Shown piece after piece: positions 8,592 through 20,190 of a stretch of 64,000 bases of DNA (position 1 is the stretch's first letter; each line of letters opens with the position of its first letter). Below the pieces are notes generated by a model. That model ran no database searches, was not told the DNA's origin, and was given only the letters and a program-made list of their open reading frames with translations. Source of the DNA: Saccharothrix australiensis (lineage in GTDB: Bacteria > Actinomycetota > Actinomycetes > Mycobacteriales > Pseudonocardiaceae); assembly GCF_003634935.1 (NCBI RefSeq), contig NZ_RBXO01000001.1, positions 4,923,501-4,987,500 of the forward strand, read 5' to 3'. Made by a program: the position numbers and the translations under genes.

Positions 8592-10022
8592 TCACCGTAG
8601 TGCATCGCCGGTCAGCGCCGAACCCCGTGACGAAAGAGCAGGCATCAGACCTTCAACCACTTCGATCCCTTGGTGCCCACAGACAACAGTAATGGCCTTC
8701 TCGCGCAGCAACACCACCATGCCAGCGCCCACGGCCGACCGCGCGAAACCTGCGGACGCCACAGCAACCGAGATGTCCTCCAGCAGACGATCCTCACGCC
8801 AGTACAACGACTGGGGCCCATCCGCCGGACGCGGCCGGGCACTGTTGAAGCCGTGACGGCACCGGTAACCGGGACGTCCGTGCACCCAGTGCGCGTCCAT
8901 CCGCCGCCCGCACACCCCGCACACCACCAAGCCCGATAACACGTACCGGCGTTCACCGCCGTCGCCGTTGGGACGTCGGGCGCGCACGTTCTGGGCCGCA
9001 GTGAAGTCGCGCATGCTCACCAGCGGCGTGTGCACCACTTCCCGGGAGATCGCCCAGTCCTGCGGCAGGTTCGGCACCTGCCCCGACCGACCGGTGCGGA
9101 GGTCGACCTCGTCGCGGTCGTTGGCCACCCTGTTCCAGACCTGACGGCCGGTGTAGCGCGGGTTGTCCAGGATCGTTTGCACCGACTGCACACTCCACCC
9201 CATGCCCGAGCGGTGCCGGTTTCGCTCCCGATCGGCCGCAGTCGGGCACGGCACACCACGCTCGTTCAACTCCCGCGCGATCCCGGCCATCGACACCCCG
9301 CTCAACCGGCGGGCGAACATCCACCTCACGTGCCCCGCGGTCCGCGGATCCGGCGCCAACTTCCGCGCCCGCCGCCCCCAGCGGGCATCCGCGCGCCGCG
9401 GACGCGGTCCGCCATCGACCAGCATGTACCCGTACGGCGGGCGACCACCCAGATACCGACCCAACTCGGCCTGCGCCTTCATCGCCGCCAACGCCCGGTT
9501 ACGCGCCCGGATCACCTCCCGCTCCGACTGCGCACCCAGAAACGTCATCAACCTGCGGTGCTCGCCGTCATCCAGGTCCACCCGGCCGCCGACCTCTGGC
9601 AACCACACCTGCACCCCGCCAGCGCGCAGCAGCGGCACCAACTCGTCGAACTGACGACCGCAGAACGCCCGCTCGTACTCGCCCACCACGATCGCGTCGA
9701 ACCCGCAGTCCGGATCGGCCAACGCCTCCAACAGCCGCGCCGCCTCCGGCCGGTTGGACCACCGACGCCGCCGCGAGGCACCCTCGTCGAAGAACTCCGA
9801 CACGATCGCCCCGTGCCCGGCGACCAAGCGCCCACACACCTCCCGCTGCCACAACCGCGAGGAGTACCGGTCCTGGTACTCCGAGGTCGACATCCGCCCA
9901 TAGAACGCGAACCGCAACCCCAGGTGCACGTACGAGTCCAGCGAACGCCTCCGCTCACCCTTGCGCTGCTTGCCCTGCAACCAGCCGTCCAGTAGATCCT
10001 GATCAGTCGTGGATGTCGTCAT
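8592..10022 (-). CDS. Serine recombinase (large-serine-recombinase type), intact
   Basis: The 476-residue protein has an N-terminal resolvase domain with FAFYGRMSTSEYQ; Ser45 is the expected nucleophile and Arg43 sits two residues before it. GFDAIVVGEYERAFCG continues the catalytic domain. A recombinase domain follows ([28 protein letters not shown]), then a zinc ribbon with Cys pairs in CGVCGRRMDAHW and YRCRHG. The domain order fits phage or ICE integrases, though the C-terminal coiled coil is short. The start overlaps the small gene at 10003-10215 by 20 bases and has GAAGG six bases upstream. It is the only uninterrupted member of the recombinase family in this window and is probably the functional recombinase of the island. 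Confidence 0.9.
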   Translation of the reverse strand: MTTSTTDQDLLDGWLQGKQRKGERRRSLDSYVHLGLRFAFYGRMSTSEYQDRYSSRLWQREVCGRLVAGHGAIVSEFFDEGASRRRRWSNRPEAARLLEALADPDCGFDAIVVGEYERAFCGRQFDELVPLLRAGGVQVWLPEVGGRVDLDDGEHRRLMTFLGAQSEREVIRARNRALAAMKAQAELGRYLGGRPPYGYMLVDGGPRPRRADARWGRRARKLAPDPRTAGHVRWMFARRLSGVSMAGIARELNERGVPCPTAADRERNRHRSGMGWSVQSVQTILDNPRYTGRQVWNRVANDRDEVDLRTGRSGQVPNLPQDWAISREVVHTPLVSMRDFTAAQNVRARRPNGDGGERRYVLSGLVVCGVCGRRMDAHWVHGRPGYRCRHGFNSARPRPADGPQSLYWREDRLLEDISVAVASAGFARSAVGAGMVVLLREKAITVVCGHQGIEVVEGLMPALSSRGSALTGDALR

Positions 10023-10215
10023 CTGTCACCTTCGCCGACGGGCAGTGGATGCCCTCCGCGACGACTCCGTACCGGTGGGCTGACGCAAACTCACAGCGTT
10101 GACACCCGAACAGCGCACTGCCTACACCCACATGGCAGCACACCGCCTCGCCCGGCGGACGAGCGAATCCAGCCGGTCCGGGCGACGTGGACTTCGTCCG
10201 TGACAGCCGGGCCAC
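10003..10215 (-). CDS. Small Cys-rich protein upstream of recombinase
   Basis: The 70-residue product contains a Cys/His cluster (CCHVG, FGCQRCEF, GIHC) compatible with one zinc site. The GTG start has GAGGAG five bases upstream, and the 3' end overlaps the recombinase start by 20 bases, so coupling is likely. A recombination accessory factor or small regulator is plausible by position only. The IS element at 10272 begins just upstream of it and may have separated the operon from its original promoter. Confidence 0.6.
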   Translation of the reverse strand: MARLSRTKSTSPGPAGFARPPGEAVCCHVGVGSALFGCQRCEFASAHRYGVVAEGIHCPSAKVTDDDIHD

Positions 10216-10271
10216 CGTCGCTCCTCTGCGGTTCGAAGAGCAACGGCGTCGCCTCCGGATGACACGGCCTA

Positions 10272-11218
10272 GGGCCTGTCCTCAAAGCGGGTGGTGCTGA
10301 TCTGCTTTGATCTTGGGTTGTGGTGCGTAGGCACGAGTTGACCGATGAGCAGTGGCAGGCGATCGAGCCGTTGTTGCCGGCTTCGGGTGTGAAGGGTCGT
10401 CCTCGGGTGGACGACCGGCGGGTGATCAACGGGATGCTGTTCAAGGCCAGGACCGGTGTCGCCTGGCGTGACCTGCCGGAACGGTACGGGCCGTGGAAGA
10501 CGGTCTACACCCGGTTCTGGCGCTGGTCGCGCGACGGCACCCTCGCCTCACTCGTGACGAGGGTCCGCGTCATCGCCGAGGCGATCGACGAGCTGGACCG
10601 CGAGGTGTCGGTGGACTCCAGCATCGTGCGTGCCCACCAGCACGCCGCCGGCGCCCGCCGCACGAGCGCGACCGTCGTCCACACGGGGGGCGGTCGGGTC
10701 GTGCGGCGGGCACAGCGAGCCAGGTGATCATGCCATCGGCCGCTCCCGGGGCGGACCCACCACCAGGATCCACCTCGCGTGCGACGGCCACGGCCGGCCC
10801 CTGTCGATCGTGCTGACCGGCGGCAACGTCAACGACTGCACCCGGTTCACCACCGTCATGGCCGGAATCGAGTTCCGGCGGCCGGGCCCGGGCCGCCCGG
10901 CGACCCGGCCGAGCCGGGTGATCGCGGACAAGGGCTACTCGACCAAGGCCATCCGTGACCACCTGCGCGGACGCGGCATCCGGGCCACGATCCCGGAACG
11001 CCGCGACCAACAGGCCAACCGCGGACGCAAAGGCCGGGCCGGCGGACGCCCACCGGTCTTCGACCGCACCGCCTACAAGCGCCGCAACGTGGTCGAACGC
11101 TGCTTCAACCGACTCAAGCAGTTCCGCGCCATCGCCACCCGGTTCGACAAGACCGCCATCTCCTACCGAGGCATGCTCGACCTGGCCACTCTGCTCATCT
11201 GGCTTTGAGGACAGGCCC
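10272..11218 (+). mobile_element. IS5-family (IS427-like) insertion sequence
   Basis: Perfect terminal inverted repeats of at least 17 bases bound the element: GGGCCTGTCCTCAAAGC at the left (10272-10288) and its complement at the right (11202-11218). Each end is flanked by TA within a CTAG context (10269-10272 and 11218-11221), the expected IS427-type target. The element is 947 bases long and contains one transposase gene in two frames. It sits between 11254-12201 and 10003-10215, both minus-strand genes. Confidence 0.9.
10320..11208 (+). pseudogene. IS5-family transposase in two frames
   Basis: The first frame (10320-10727) encodes the N-terminus: LTDEQWQAIEPLLP, GRPRVDDRRVINGML, TGVAWRDLPERYGPW and the first catalytic Asp in VSVDSSIVRAHQHAAG. 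The second frame, from about 10690 to 11208, encodes the rest: DHAIGRSRGGPTTRIHL, the second Asp in VIADKGYST and the Glu in NVVERCFNRLKQFR. The switch is near a run of six G (10683-10688). It requires a +1 (or -2) shift, unlike the -1 slippage usual for programmed IS frameshifting, so a one-base gain in the G-run is the simpler explanation. If slippage restores the frame, the element could still transpose. Confidence 0.85.
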
Positions 11219-11253
11219 TAGCGAACTGCGGCGTCATGGGATGCCGGGTCGGG

Positions 11254-12201
11254 TCACTCGCGGGATCGGTCGATGACCACGGGGCTGGGCAGCAGCCGGG
11301 TCCACTCGCCGAGCAGCTTGGCGAACGCGTCGTCATCGTCGGGCTCCACCTCGCCCAGCACCTCGCTCCCACCCGGCAGGCGTCGGGTGATGACCAGGGG
11401 CGCGAACGGGTCGGCGTCCTCCGTGTCCCACCTCCGGTCGTGCACTCGGACGTCGAAGATGTCCACGTCGTCGAGCGGGCTATCCGGGGTGCGCGGCACC
11501 ACCAGGTGCGCGTGGGTGGGGTTCTCCTCGACCTCGGCCCTGCCGCCGTGGGCTTTGCACGCCTCGACTAGCTGCTCCAGGCGCATCAGCCGGTCACGCG
11601 CGCCCCACCGCCCGGCCGGCGAGCCCTGCGTCTCCCACACCCGGTTGATCCACCCCGCGCCGCCCTCGGGCAGCGGACCGGACTCGCCGAAGCTCATCGA
11701 CCGGGTCACCTCGCACATCTGCCAGATGCGCGAGGTTGTCGACTCCGGATCCCATCCGGTCACCAGCAGTCGAAGTGCCTCCGCTCGCGCGTCCGCGTCC
11801 AGGACCAGCTCGTCGGCGATGGAGTGCCGTTGGGCACCGGTCAAGTCCCCCAACAGGTCGGGCAGCTGCGACGTCAGCAGCCGAGTGACATCGCTGTGGA
11901 GGTATCCCTCGGTATGCCGGTGATCGGTCTTCACCAGGTCCACCGGGGCGATGCGCGGCTCGGTCGAGCGCAGTCGCTCGACCAGCCGCGCGATACCGGC
12001 CTCGATGACCGGGCTGATACCCGACCATGCCGCCGCCGACCAGGCGTGCTCGGACAACCGGGTCAGTAGGTAGGCCAGCTCGGCGGCGGGCTCGGCATCG
12101 GCCAGAGTGGTGACCTTGGCACTGTGATCGGAGAACTCGCTGGTCCACGTCGCGATCACGGACGCCTTGGAACCGGAGGGCAGAACGCTGTAGCTGGTCA
12201 A
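11254..12201 (-). CDS. Hypothetical protein, about 315 aa
   Basis: No family recognised. The protein is acidic and soluble, with a long helical centre (AELAYLLTRLSEHAWSAAAW, ADELVLDADARAEALRLL) and a C-terminal region with several Asp-Asp pairs. The TTG at 12201 is preferred because GAGG lies upstream at normal spacing and residues before it look like noise; an upstream GTG at 12336 is in frame. It lies on the same strand as the recombinase operon, from which the IS now separates it, so it may once have been part of the same transcription unit. Confidence 0.55.
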   Translation of the reverse strand: MTSYSVLPSGSKASVIATWTSEFSDHSAKVTTLADAEPAAELAYLLTRLSEHAWSAAAWSGISPVIEAGIARLVERLRSTEPRIAPVDLVKTDHRHTEGYLHSDVTRLLTSQLPDLLGDLTGAQRHSIADELVLDADARAEALRLLVTGWDPESTTSRIWQMCEVTRSMSFGESGPLPEGGAGWINRVWETQGSPAGRWGARDRLMRLEQLVEACKAHGGRAEVEENPTHAHLVVPRTPDSPLDDVDIFDVRVHDRRWDTEDADPFAPLVITRRLPGGSEVLGEVEPDDDDAFAKLLGEWTRLLPSPVVIDRSRE

Positions 12202-12452
12202 CGGATCATCCTCGCAAGTCGACCGCCGACCACGACGCCCGATGTGAGGGCAGCACGAAGCCGACGGAGAAGTATGAGTGTCCGGTAACCCCGAGGCGCC
12301 ACCACAGAGCCGATCCGTGCGCACACCATAGACCACGTGCCACCCGATGACGACGCCAGTCCGCAGCGCTCACCGTCAGCTCTACGCGGCCGCCCCATAC
12401 CGGTCGACCGAGGCCGCATGCCGACCGGTGCGTTCCTCTGCCGTCGACGTGG

Positions 12453-13836
12453 TTAGGCGGTCGACAGGCCGGTCGTGCGGTACAGATCGCGGAAGAACTC
12501 CTCGACGACGGTGCCTGCCTGCTCGTCGTCGGCGAGTTCGGCGGCGCCGAACCGGAAGACCTCGTAGCCGCTGAGCTTGAGCTCGCGGTCGGCTCGCATG
12601 GTCCTGGCGTAGATGTTCGGATCCGCTCGGTCGCCTGTTGCGTAGTGATGCTTCCCGTCGACCTCCAGCACCACCCGCCGCCCGTGGGGCAGCAGGAGCA
12701 GGAAGTCCATGCGGAACCTCAACAGGGCATCCTTGCCCCGCGCCTTCGCGGTCTGGGAATCCCAGTGCAGCCAGACCTCCGGCAGCAAGGCCGGAAGTTC
12801 CTGCACCCGGGCGGCGTGGACACGGTGGTACTGCTCGAACAGACGTCGCTGCGGAGGTGAGCTGTCCGGCAGGCAGGCCATGAGCCTGCTGTAGAGCCCG
12901 CTTGGCGTCCTCGTCGCTGTCCAGGCCGCGCGTCTCCCTCCACCACGCCTGAAGGTCCCGCCACCGCAGCCCATCACCGGTGATGGTGCGGTCGTAGACC
13001 AGAACGTCATCGGCGTTTCCGACAATCTCGACGTCGTTGTCGACCGCGTCGCGGAACCGCAGGTCGGGCTTCTTCCCGATGGAGGCGAAGATCAGGTTCT
13101 TCGGGCGGCCGCGGTGCGAGCCGACGGAGACCACGCCGAACACCGGGTCGCCGTCACGCTCCCCGGTCTCCCGCAATTCGACCCCGACCGTCCGCAGGTG
13201 TGGGTTGACTGCCTCGACGAAGGCCCGTTGCGCCCGCTCGTCGCAGCTGAGGTCACCCGATGCCAACCGCTCCAGGAAGACCCCGAACCGGGCATCGGGA
13301 GCCTTGAAGGCACCGAGCCGCTCGAACAACTCCTCGGTCGACCAGTCCCCCGGATTGCGGTAGACGTGCCGGTCGATGAGCGTACGCAGGTTGCGCCCGC
13401 CGTCGCCGAAGACCACGTCGAGCGGGTTGTCGTCCAGGATCCACAGGTCGTCCAGAACCTGGGTGAACCGGTCGGGGTGGTGGACGATGTCGGGAAGATG
13501 GAGGGCACGGGCCAACTCGCGCCGTACCCGCGCCGGAATGGGCACATATGCGCTCAACGCCCATAGTGCGTCCTCGACGCTGGTGCGCTGCTCGGCGGGC
13601 AGCGAGCCGGTGGCCAGCACCTTCTGTGCGACCTCCACCAGAGCCGAGTCCGGCAGGGCCGCGAAGCTGGCCGACGCCCGCCGGAACTTCGTCCCCTCCT
13701 GCTCCGACGGGGGCGTCGGCATACCGAGGGCTTCGCAGTCGGCGGCCAACTCGGCATGCGTGGCCGACTCGCTCAAGTGTCGCGGCAGGAAGTCAAGAGC
13801 TTCGCGCAAGGTCATCAAGTCTGCGGAACCGGCCAT
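12453..13836 (-). pseudogene. AbiJ-like N-terminal domain with DUF559-type nuclease domain, frameshifted
   Basis: Starting at ATG 13836, the first frame encodes LREALDFLPRHLSE, then a segment resembling the AbiJ NTD3 family (RHVYRNPGDWSTEELFERLG, RFGVFLERLA). At about 12905 the frame changes: ...EDAKR continues as LYSRLMACLPD in the next frame, explained by one extra G in AAGCGGGCTC. The second frame encodes a restriction-endonuclease-like fold of the DUF559/Vsr kind, with VVLEVDGKHHY and RADRELKLSGYEVFRF. AbiJ domains are found in abortive-infection proteins; a nuclease effector role is inferred. The combined protein would be near 460 residues. It is broken unless the extra base is an error. 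Confidence 0.7.
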
Positions 13837-13996
13837 CGGCCGATTCTGCCAAACATGACCCGACGTCACCCGGACAGAGCAACGAGGCCCCACCCGACAG
13901 AGGTAACCGTCAGCGGGATGAGCGGTTGGGTCAGTCGCTTTGCGTCAGTCTGCTACCGCAGTCACGACAGGTTCAACGATCGCTTAACCTGATCGG

Positions 13997-16900
13997 ATGC
14001 CCAACCTCCAGGCAGCCCATCGCGGGTACGAGTACCAGGATCTATTGACCGCGGGCCGCTTGGTTGATCTTGTCCTGGGAACGCTTTCCGCTGCACACGT
14101 CGACGTCAAGCATGTGGACGACGACCGATTCGACGATCTCACGGTGATCACGGTCGACGGTCGGCGTGAACGCACGCAGTTCAAGCACACCGACAACGAC
14201 GACAGACCGTTGACGGTGGACACCTTCACCACCGACGGACGCGATCTCCGACTCGATCGTCTGGTGGCGGCCGCTGCGGCTGATCGGGACGGTCCAGGCA
14301 GCGCTGCGTCCGACCTCGCTTTCCGCGTCGTTCTTCGGGACACCCAACCCGTCGACGAGGCCCTCGCCGCTGTCCTGGTGCCCGCCGTCCCCGACCCTGG
14401 TCCATTCATCTTCGCATGCAGACGCGGCGGCTGCGGTTCGACGTCGACCCGGCTCTGGCCGCTCGAACCGCACGAGTCCAGACCCGCAAAGAAAACTGAA
14501 CGTTCTCGATTCGATTTCCTTCGCTCGGGACCGAAGTCCGTCGACAGGAATGACCTGGCGTGGCTGTGCGCCCGGCTGGTCATCGAAGTCGAGGCACCCA
14601 TGTCGAGCGGGGACATGAGCGTGCCTGGGCCGGCGGAGCGGATCCTCCTGACCAGAGTCCGCGCCGAGGTCGGCGCGGAGTCATACCCCAACACCGGCAG
14701 GTCCGCCGAGGATGTGGCAGAAGCGTTCACGACCTTCGCGCGGCAAGCGCGCCAGGGACTGAGCATCCCGACGGCCGAGACCATGATGCAACGTGCGCAG
14801 CTGAGGCGGGATTTCGGGGCCGTATCCCGAGTCCACCCGGTTGATCCCTCGATCGAGGTCGACCGCCGGACGACTGTGGCGGACCTCCACACACTGGCGA
14901 CACAGGCGGCGTCGCAGGGCGCTCCATTGGTACTCACCGGGCCTCCCGGCCAGGGCAAATCCTGGGCATGCGACCGGCTCGTCCGTGACCTGGTCTCGGC
15001 CGGCTGGCTGGTTGCCGAGCACTACTGCTACCTCAACGACACACTCGACGAGCGCGACGAGCGTGTCCAGGCCGAGGCCGTACTCGGAAGCCTGCTGGGA
15101 CGGCTGGCAGAAGCCGACCCGAGTTTGGTCGAAGCCCAAAGGCCACGATATGCCGCGGATGACGTGGCCTTGGCCAACGCGGCCACACGAGCTGTCACGG
15201 CTCGAAGCGACCGTCGGGTCGCCCTGGTCGTCGACGGCCTTGATCATGTCGCACGGATCCTGCCTTCCCAGCCGGGCTCCGATCCTTCTGCCGCTCTCGC
15301 CTCTGCTCTGGCTGCCTTGGACCTCCCGGCAGGCAGCACCCTGATCGTGCTCAGCCAACCCGGCGATCACCTCGCGCCGCTACGGGATGCAGGTGCTCTT
15401 ACGGGGGAGATTCCCAGCTTGACGGAAGCCGAACTAGCCGCGCTGGCGGCGAAGCTCGGTGTCGTCGCCCGGACGGCACGGGCGCGCCCGTGGACGAGCA
15501 GCAGGCCGACGGCTTTCTTGCCCTGCTTGAGGAACGGTCCCGCGGCAACGCCCTGTACGCCACCTACCTCTGCCGTGAAGTCCTGGTCCGACCACACTCG
15601 GCAGCGGATCCCGAGGCCGTTCTCCACGCCCTCCCGCCTTTCGACGGCACGTTGGAGAACTACTACGACCACCTGACCGTCGCACTCGGGCCGGCTTCGA
15701 CGATCGCGGACGTGCTGGGACTCCTGGATTTTCCGATGGACAGAACCGAGTTGGCCGAGATGAGGCCGGACCTCGCCCACTGGCTGGACGACGCGCTGGT
15801 GATCCTGGCACCGGTTCTGGTCGAGCGTGCCACACAGGGCGGACTGCGGGTCTATCACGAATCCTTCGCGCGTTTCCTGCGCCGACGCATGGAAACCCAC
15901 CCGCGTGCCCTGACTGCCAACCTCCGCTTCGTCGTCGACTGGCTCGAAGCACGAGGGTTCTACCGCGACGAGCGCGCGTTCCGCTTCCTACTGCCGACAC
16001 TGGCCGCTGCTGGACGCGATGACGAGGTGCTCGACCTGGTCGACGTCGACTTCGCGACCAACGCCGTGGCTCACGGCCATCCCGCGTCGGCGATCGCGGC
16101 CAACCTGGTGGTCGCGACGAGCTGTGCCGGGCGCCGGCAGAACCTGCCGATGCTGGTCCGATGTGTCGAACTGGCGCGTGCGGCACAGTCGTTCGAGTAC
16201 GAGCGCTTGGGCTCCTTCGTGGCGGACTACATCGACGTCCCCCTGACGTTGCTGGGAAGCGAGGAGTTCGCCGGCAGACTCATGTTCGAAGGCAAGATCG
16301 CCGTGCCGCCACGCGACGGGCTGCGACTGTGCGCTGCCATCGACGCCGCAGGCGCCGTGGCTCCCTGGAAGGACTACATCCCCGCCTTCGCGAAGTGGGA
16401 TGCCAGCGACGACACGCATTACATGGGCGACTCCGACCATGTGGTCGCGCTGGCCTGGGTACGAGGTCAGATGCGGCAAGCCAAGATCGGTGATGAGTCG
16501 AAGCGGCCGTGGCACGACCGCATCGCCCGCTTCCTGGACGACACCGGATTGTCTTACGACGCCCTCATTCCCGTCGTGGCAGACGTGATCGGGGTGCAGC
16601 TCACCGCAGAACTCGTCGACCACCTCAACAGTCCTGCGGTAGCAGCACTGGCCCTGGCAGAAGTCGCACATCGATTGGCAGACCCCAACACCCACACACT
16701 TCTCGCCCGACTGGTCCCGCTTGCGACACAGGACTACGCGCCAGGTAGTGCCCACCGCCTGATCGGGCTCGGCGCCGCCCCGGACGATGTAGGGAACATT
16801 GCAGACAGGGACGCACGAGCGCAGCTCGTGGAGAGCACCCGTGAGGTGACCAGCCGAAGCGCCATCCATGAGGAAGAGACGGTGTTGATCTGGCTCGACC

Positions 16901-19900
16901 GATGCGCGATCGCCGCTCACCGCATCCCGGACCTCCTTCCGACGGTGGAAGGCATGCTCGACGGCGAGGGTTGGTACCGCTGTTGGCTGAGGTTCGTTGT
17001 AGCGCTGGTACAGGCGGAAGCTGCCGAGACCGACCGTCCGCAGCGCGCACTGGGCGCCCTTCGCCACCTCACCGGCGATCTCGACCCGTTCACCGGCAAA
17101 CCACGGGCCTGTGATCTCTACCCGATCCAGGACCAGATCACGGATACTCTCCGTCGGGCTGTCTCCCTGCTCGACGACGACACCTGGCCGGCGGCCCTGA
17201 CCATCCTTCGAGAGGTCACCGAAGGTGTCGGTGTCTCCCTCCGCGGCCAGGACGCCGGCCCCGTTACCCCTGACTTCCTGCTGGCGCTGGCGATCGAGTC
17301 GACGACGATCCCAGCTCGACGGCAAGCCACTCGCGAGCTGATCGACCACGCGCTCGCCGAAGGCGGAGGGAACCGGTACTACTCGATCTTGGCCGAGTAC
17401 CGACTCATGGCCGCGAGATTCGCGATCGTGTGCGGTGACACCGACGAAGCCGAGATCCACTGGAACCAGGCATGCCGCCTCATGACCGCCTACGGCTTCC
17501 GAAGAGACCTCACCATCTACGAGGTCCTCGACCCGCTGCCACAACTCATCGCCGCCGACCCCGCCCGCGCCCGGCTTCGGCTCGCGCAAGTGCAGTCGAC
17601 CTGCCAACAGGTCGTGCGTCATACAGACGGGAAGGACACTCGCAGCTCCTGGCCGCAATGGTGGACCCTTCTCGCCGAGGCCGACCCCGCCGCGCTCACC
17701 GGGTTGGCCGTACCCGCGCTGCTCCAACGCTGCGGCCACCTGAGCGACCTCTATAACGACGCGCTCGAAGACCTGTGGCGAACCTGGCACCAACACGCCG
17801 ATCCTGTTGTCGCCGGGGCATTTCGGCTCGCCTTGCCCATGCCGTTCGACGACGCAGATCGAGCCATGGTGGAACGGCTCGTTGACATCGCCGATGGCAC
17901 AGGCGTGGATCTTCCCGGGCAACTACTCACCCTTCTCCTTGCTCGCGCAGATGAACGTCCACTTCGCCATCCGTACAGCAACGGGGATGAACTGATCGCT
18001 GAGGACACCGCACGAGTCGAGGTCATCAACACCGTCGCTGCCCGCGTGAACGCTCCGCTGATCGACGCCAAGCCCCTGGTCGACGAGCAAGATGGACAGC
18101 AGGATGAACTTCGGTCCCTCAAGACGCGAAACACGACACGTGCGGCTGCGCATCAGACCGCGGTCGACGGATTCCCTGGTGGCGCGAACGGTCTCGCCCG
18201 CGCCATCCGCGCTTGGCGCCGCCGTCCATACGAGTCGGACGCCCTGGACTGGGCACCTGAACGGTTCGCCAACATCATCGGCTACCGACTGGTCGAACTT
18301 GCAGAAGCCGGGGACGAACAGCATGCGGAAGCGGCGTTGCACAGCTTGGCCGGTGTCCTCAAACCGCTCGATCAGACCAGCCTTCTCGTGTCTCTCGGTG
18401 AAGGGCTTGAGCGTCACGGCCACCTCCGACTCGCGGCTGTCGCGTTCACCCTGGTGTGGACCCGCACCCGCGCACACGACGGCTGGATGAACTTCGGCGG
18501 CCAGACTGAACTGGACTCGCTCCGACATGCCACGCTCCTTGACGCGGACACAGCGTGGACTACCGTCGTATCCGAGGTCGCCCGGGTCGTCGCGGGAAGC
18601 GGCGGCGGTTCCATCGGCGTCAGCCAAGCGTTGATACACGGCAGCATCGCGGGCGGGTTGTGTCCTCGTCAGAGGCCACTCGACCTCGCCTTCGCCGCCT
18701 GGGACGCCGCACATGCAGTGATCGCGCACCGAACGCCGAAAATGACAGACGAGGAAAATCCGACACCTCCTACACCGCGCCTCCGCAGCACGTCAGCGAC
18801 CGTCTCACCGGCGACATCAACGTGGTCTTCGGTGAGGGTGTCATCGGTGCGATGGCCCATCCCGGCCAGGAGAACCGCAGGCGTGCGCTTCTGGCTTTCC
18901 AGCTTCTCCTCCTGCATCGCACTGAGACCGCGGCCGACGCGTTGGCCGGGACCTTGCCCGCCCTCCACGAGCCAGCATTGCTCTCATGGCTGCTCAGCGT
19001 GGTCGTGGACGTCGACAGTGTCCATCCTGTGGTCGCCGACCGATGCCAGAACATCCTTCAGCGGCACAGCAACAGCCCTTACCTGACTGTACGGGCTTTC
19101 GCAGCCCACATCCTCGGTGATCACGCCTCTCCGCCGCCTCTGACACCTCCCGACTCGGCCCTGCTCCCCAGCGGAAGGTTGTTGCTACCTGATGACGATC
19201 CACTATTCGAACGCACCGCAGCGCGGGTCACGTTCGTGGCGGCGGCTCACCGCCTGACGGCAGCGGAGGAGTTGTTGCCGCACATCATCCGCGCGGTCAT
19301 TGTCCGCGTCGACGCCGCCATGGCGGACCACGAGCACATGAAGGCGATCGACAAGGAGGCAAACGAGCTGGCCGACGTCAGACACAAGCGCTGGGCCGAC
19401 GCGTTCACGGGCCGTCCGGCACTGGTGGAGGACGCCCTGCAACGAGCTGCCTCCGGCGGACGCGCCGCGCTTCTGGCTGCCGGAGAACCGCCCGCCGATC
19501 CAGCTGCGTGGGAGTACTCCCTGGCGCGGGTTCTCGTCAATGACCCTGCACTGCCTCTCGCGATCGAACGCACACGCCAGCCTCGCCTGGACATCATCAT
19601 GCCACCGACCGCTGGGGATCCGGTTTGGAGCGGAGCACACGAGGTGGCGAATCGAGGACGCTGGCCGCAGTCCGCTGACACGGTCGTCACGGCGTCCTCC
19701 CTGGCACCTGCCGAGTCATGCGACATACTGCGAACGGGCCGCTTCCGCGGCTGGCGAATCATCGCTTCGACCGAAGAGCATGTCGTGCCGTCCGACTGGT
19801 CGGAGAAGGACGATCTCCTGCGCCGGTCGGGCTTCGATCGCGCGATGGGGTTTCGGCAGCCTGATTCCCAGGGCCGTCTTTTCGCCGACGATGCCGCAGT

Positions 19901-20190
19901 GAACTGGTTCCAGCCGCTCACCGGGCAGGTCGTGGTCCAGCCAGATCCGTCTTTGGCCGGCATCGACCACCGCAGTGACCTCATGGCAGACGCGCCGTTC
20001 GGCCTCGGTCTACACCGCCCGCTGCTCGTACCGACTCTCTGGTTGAGGCTGGTGCTCGCTCTCCACCCGGTCGAGGAGCCGTTCGTACTACACGACGGCA
20101 CCGGACCGGCGTTGGCCATGATCACCTGGCTTAGTCATTACGAGACCGGCACGTACCCATTGATCAGCACCGCTGAGGCGCTGGTGGCGT
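13997..20190 (+). pseudogene. Giant Avs-like STAND NTPase with Cap4-type nuclease domain, two frameshifts
   Basis: Three consecutive reading frames form one protein of about 2060 residues. Residues 1-240 resemble the Cap4/DUF4297 dsDNA nuclease: RGYEYQ, DDRFDDLTV, then TQFKH (a QxK active-site variant). A NACHT-like NTPase follows, with Walker A LTGPPGQGKSWA near residue 315 and Walker B ALVVDGLDH near 410. A long helical repeat region fills the remainder. Frame changes occur at about 15472 (KLGVVA to PDGTGAPVDE) and at about 18757 in GAGGAAAATCC, each equal to one lost base. After about 20190 the frame no longer resembles protein, so the C-terminus is lost too. The architecture matches antiviral Avs proteins, which recognise phage proteins; the trigger here is unknown. 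Confidence 0.75.

Noticed and set aside
10683-10688. Programmed -1 frameshift in the IS transposase
   Set aside because: The G-run is suggestive, but the required shift is +1 or -2, so ordinary -1 slippage cannot explain it; kept as a possible mutation.
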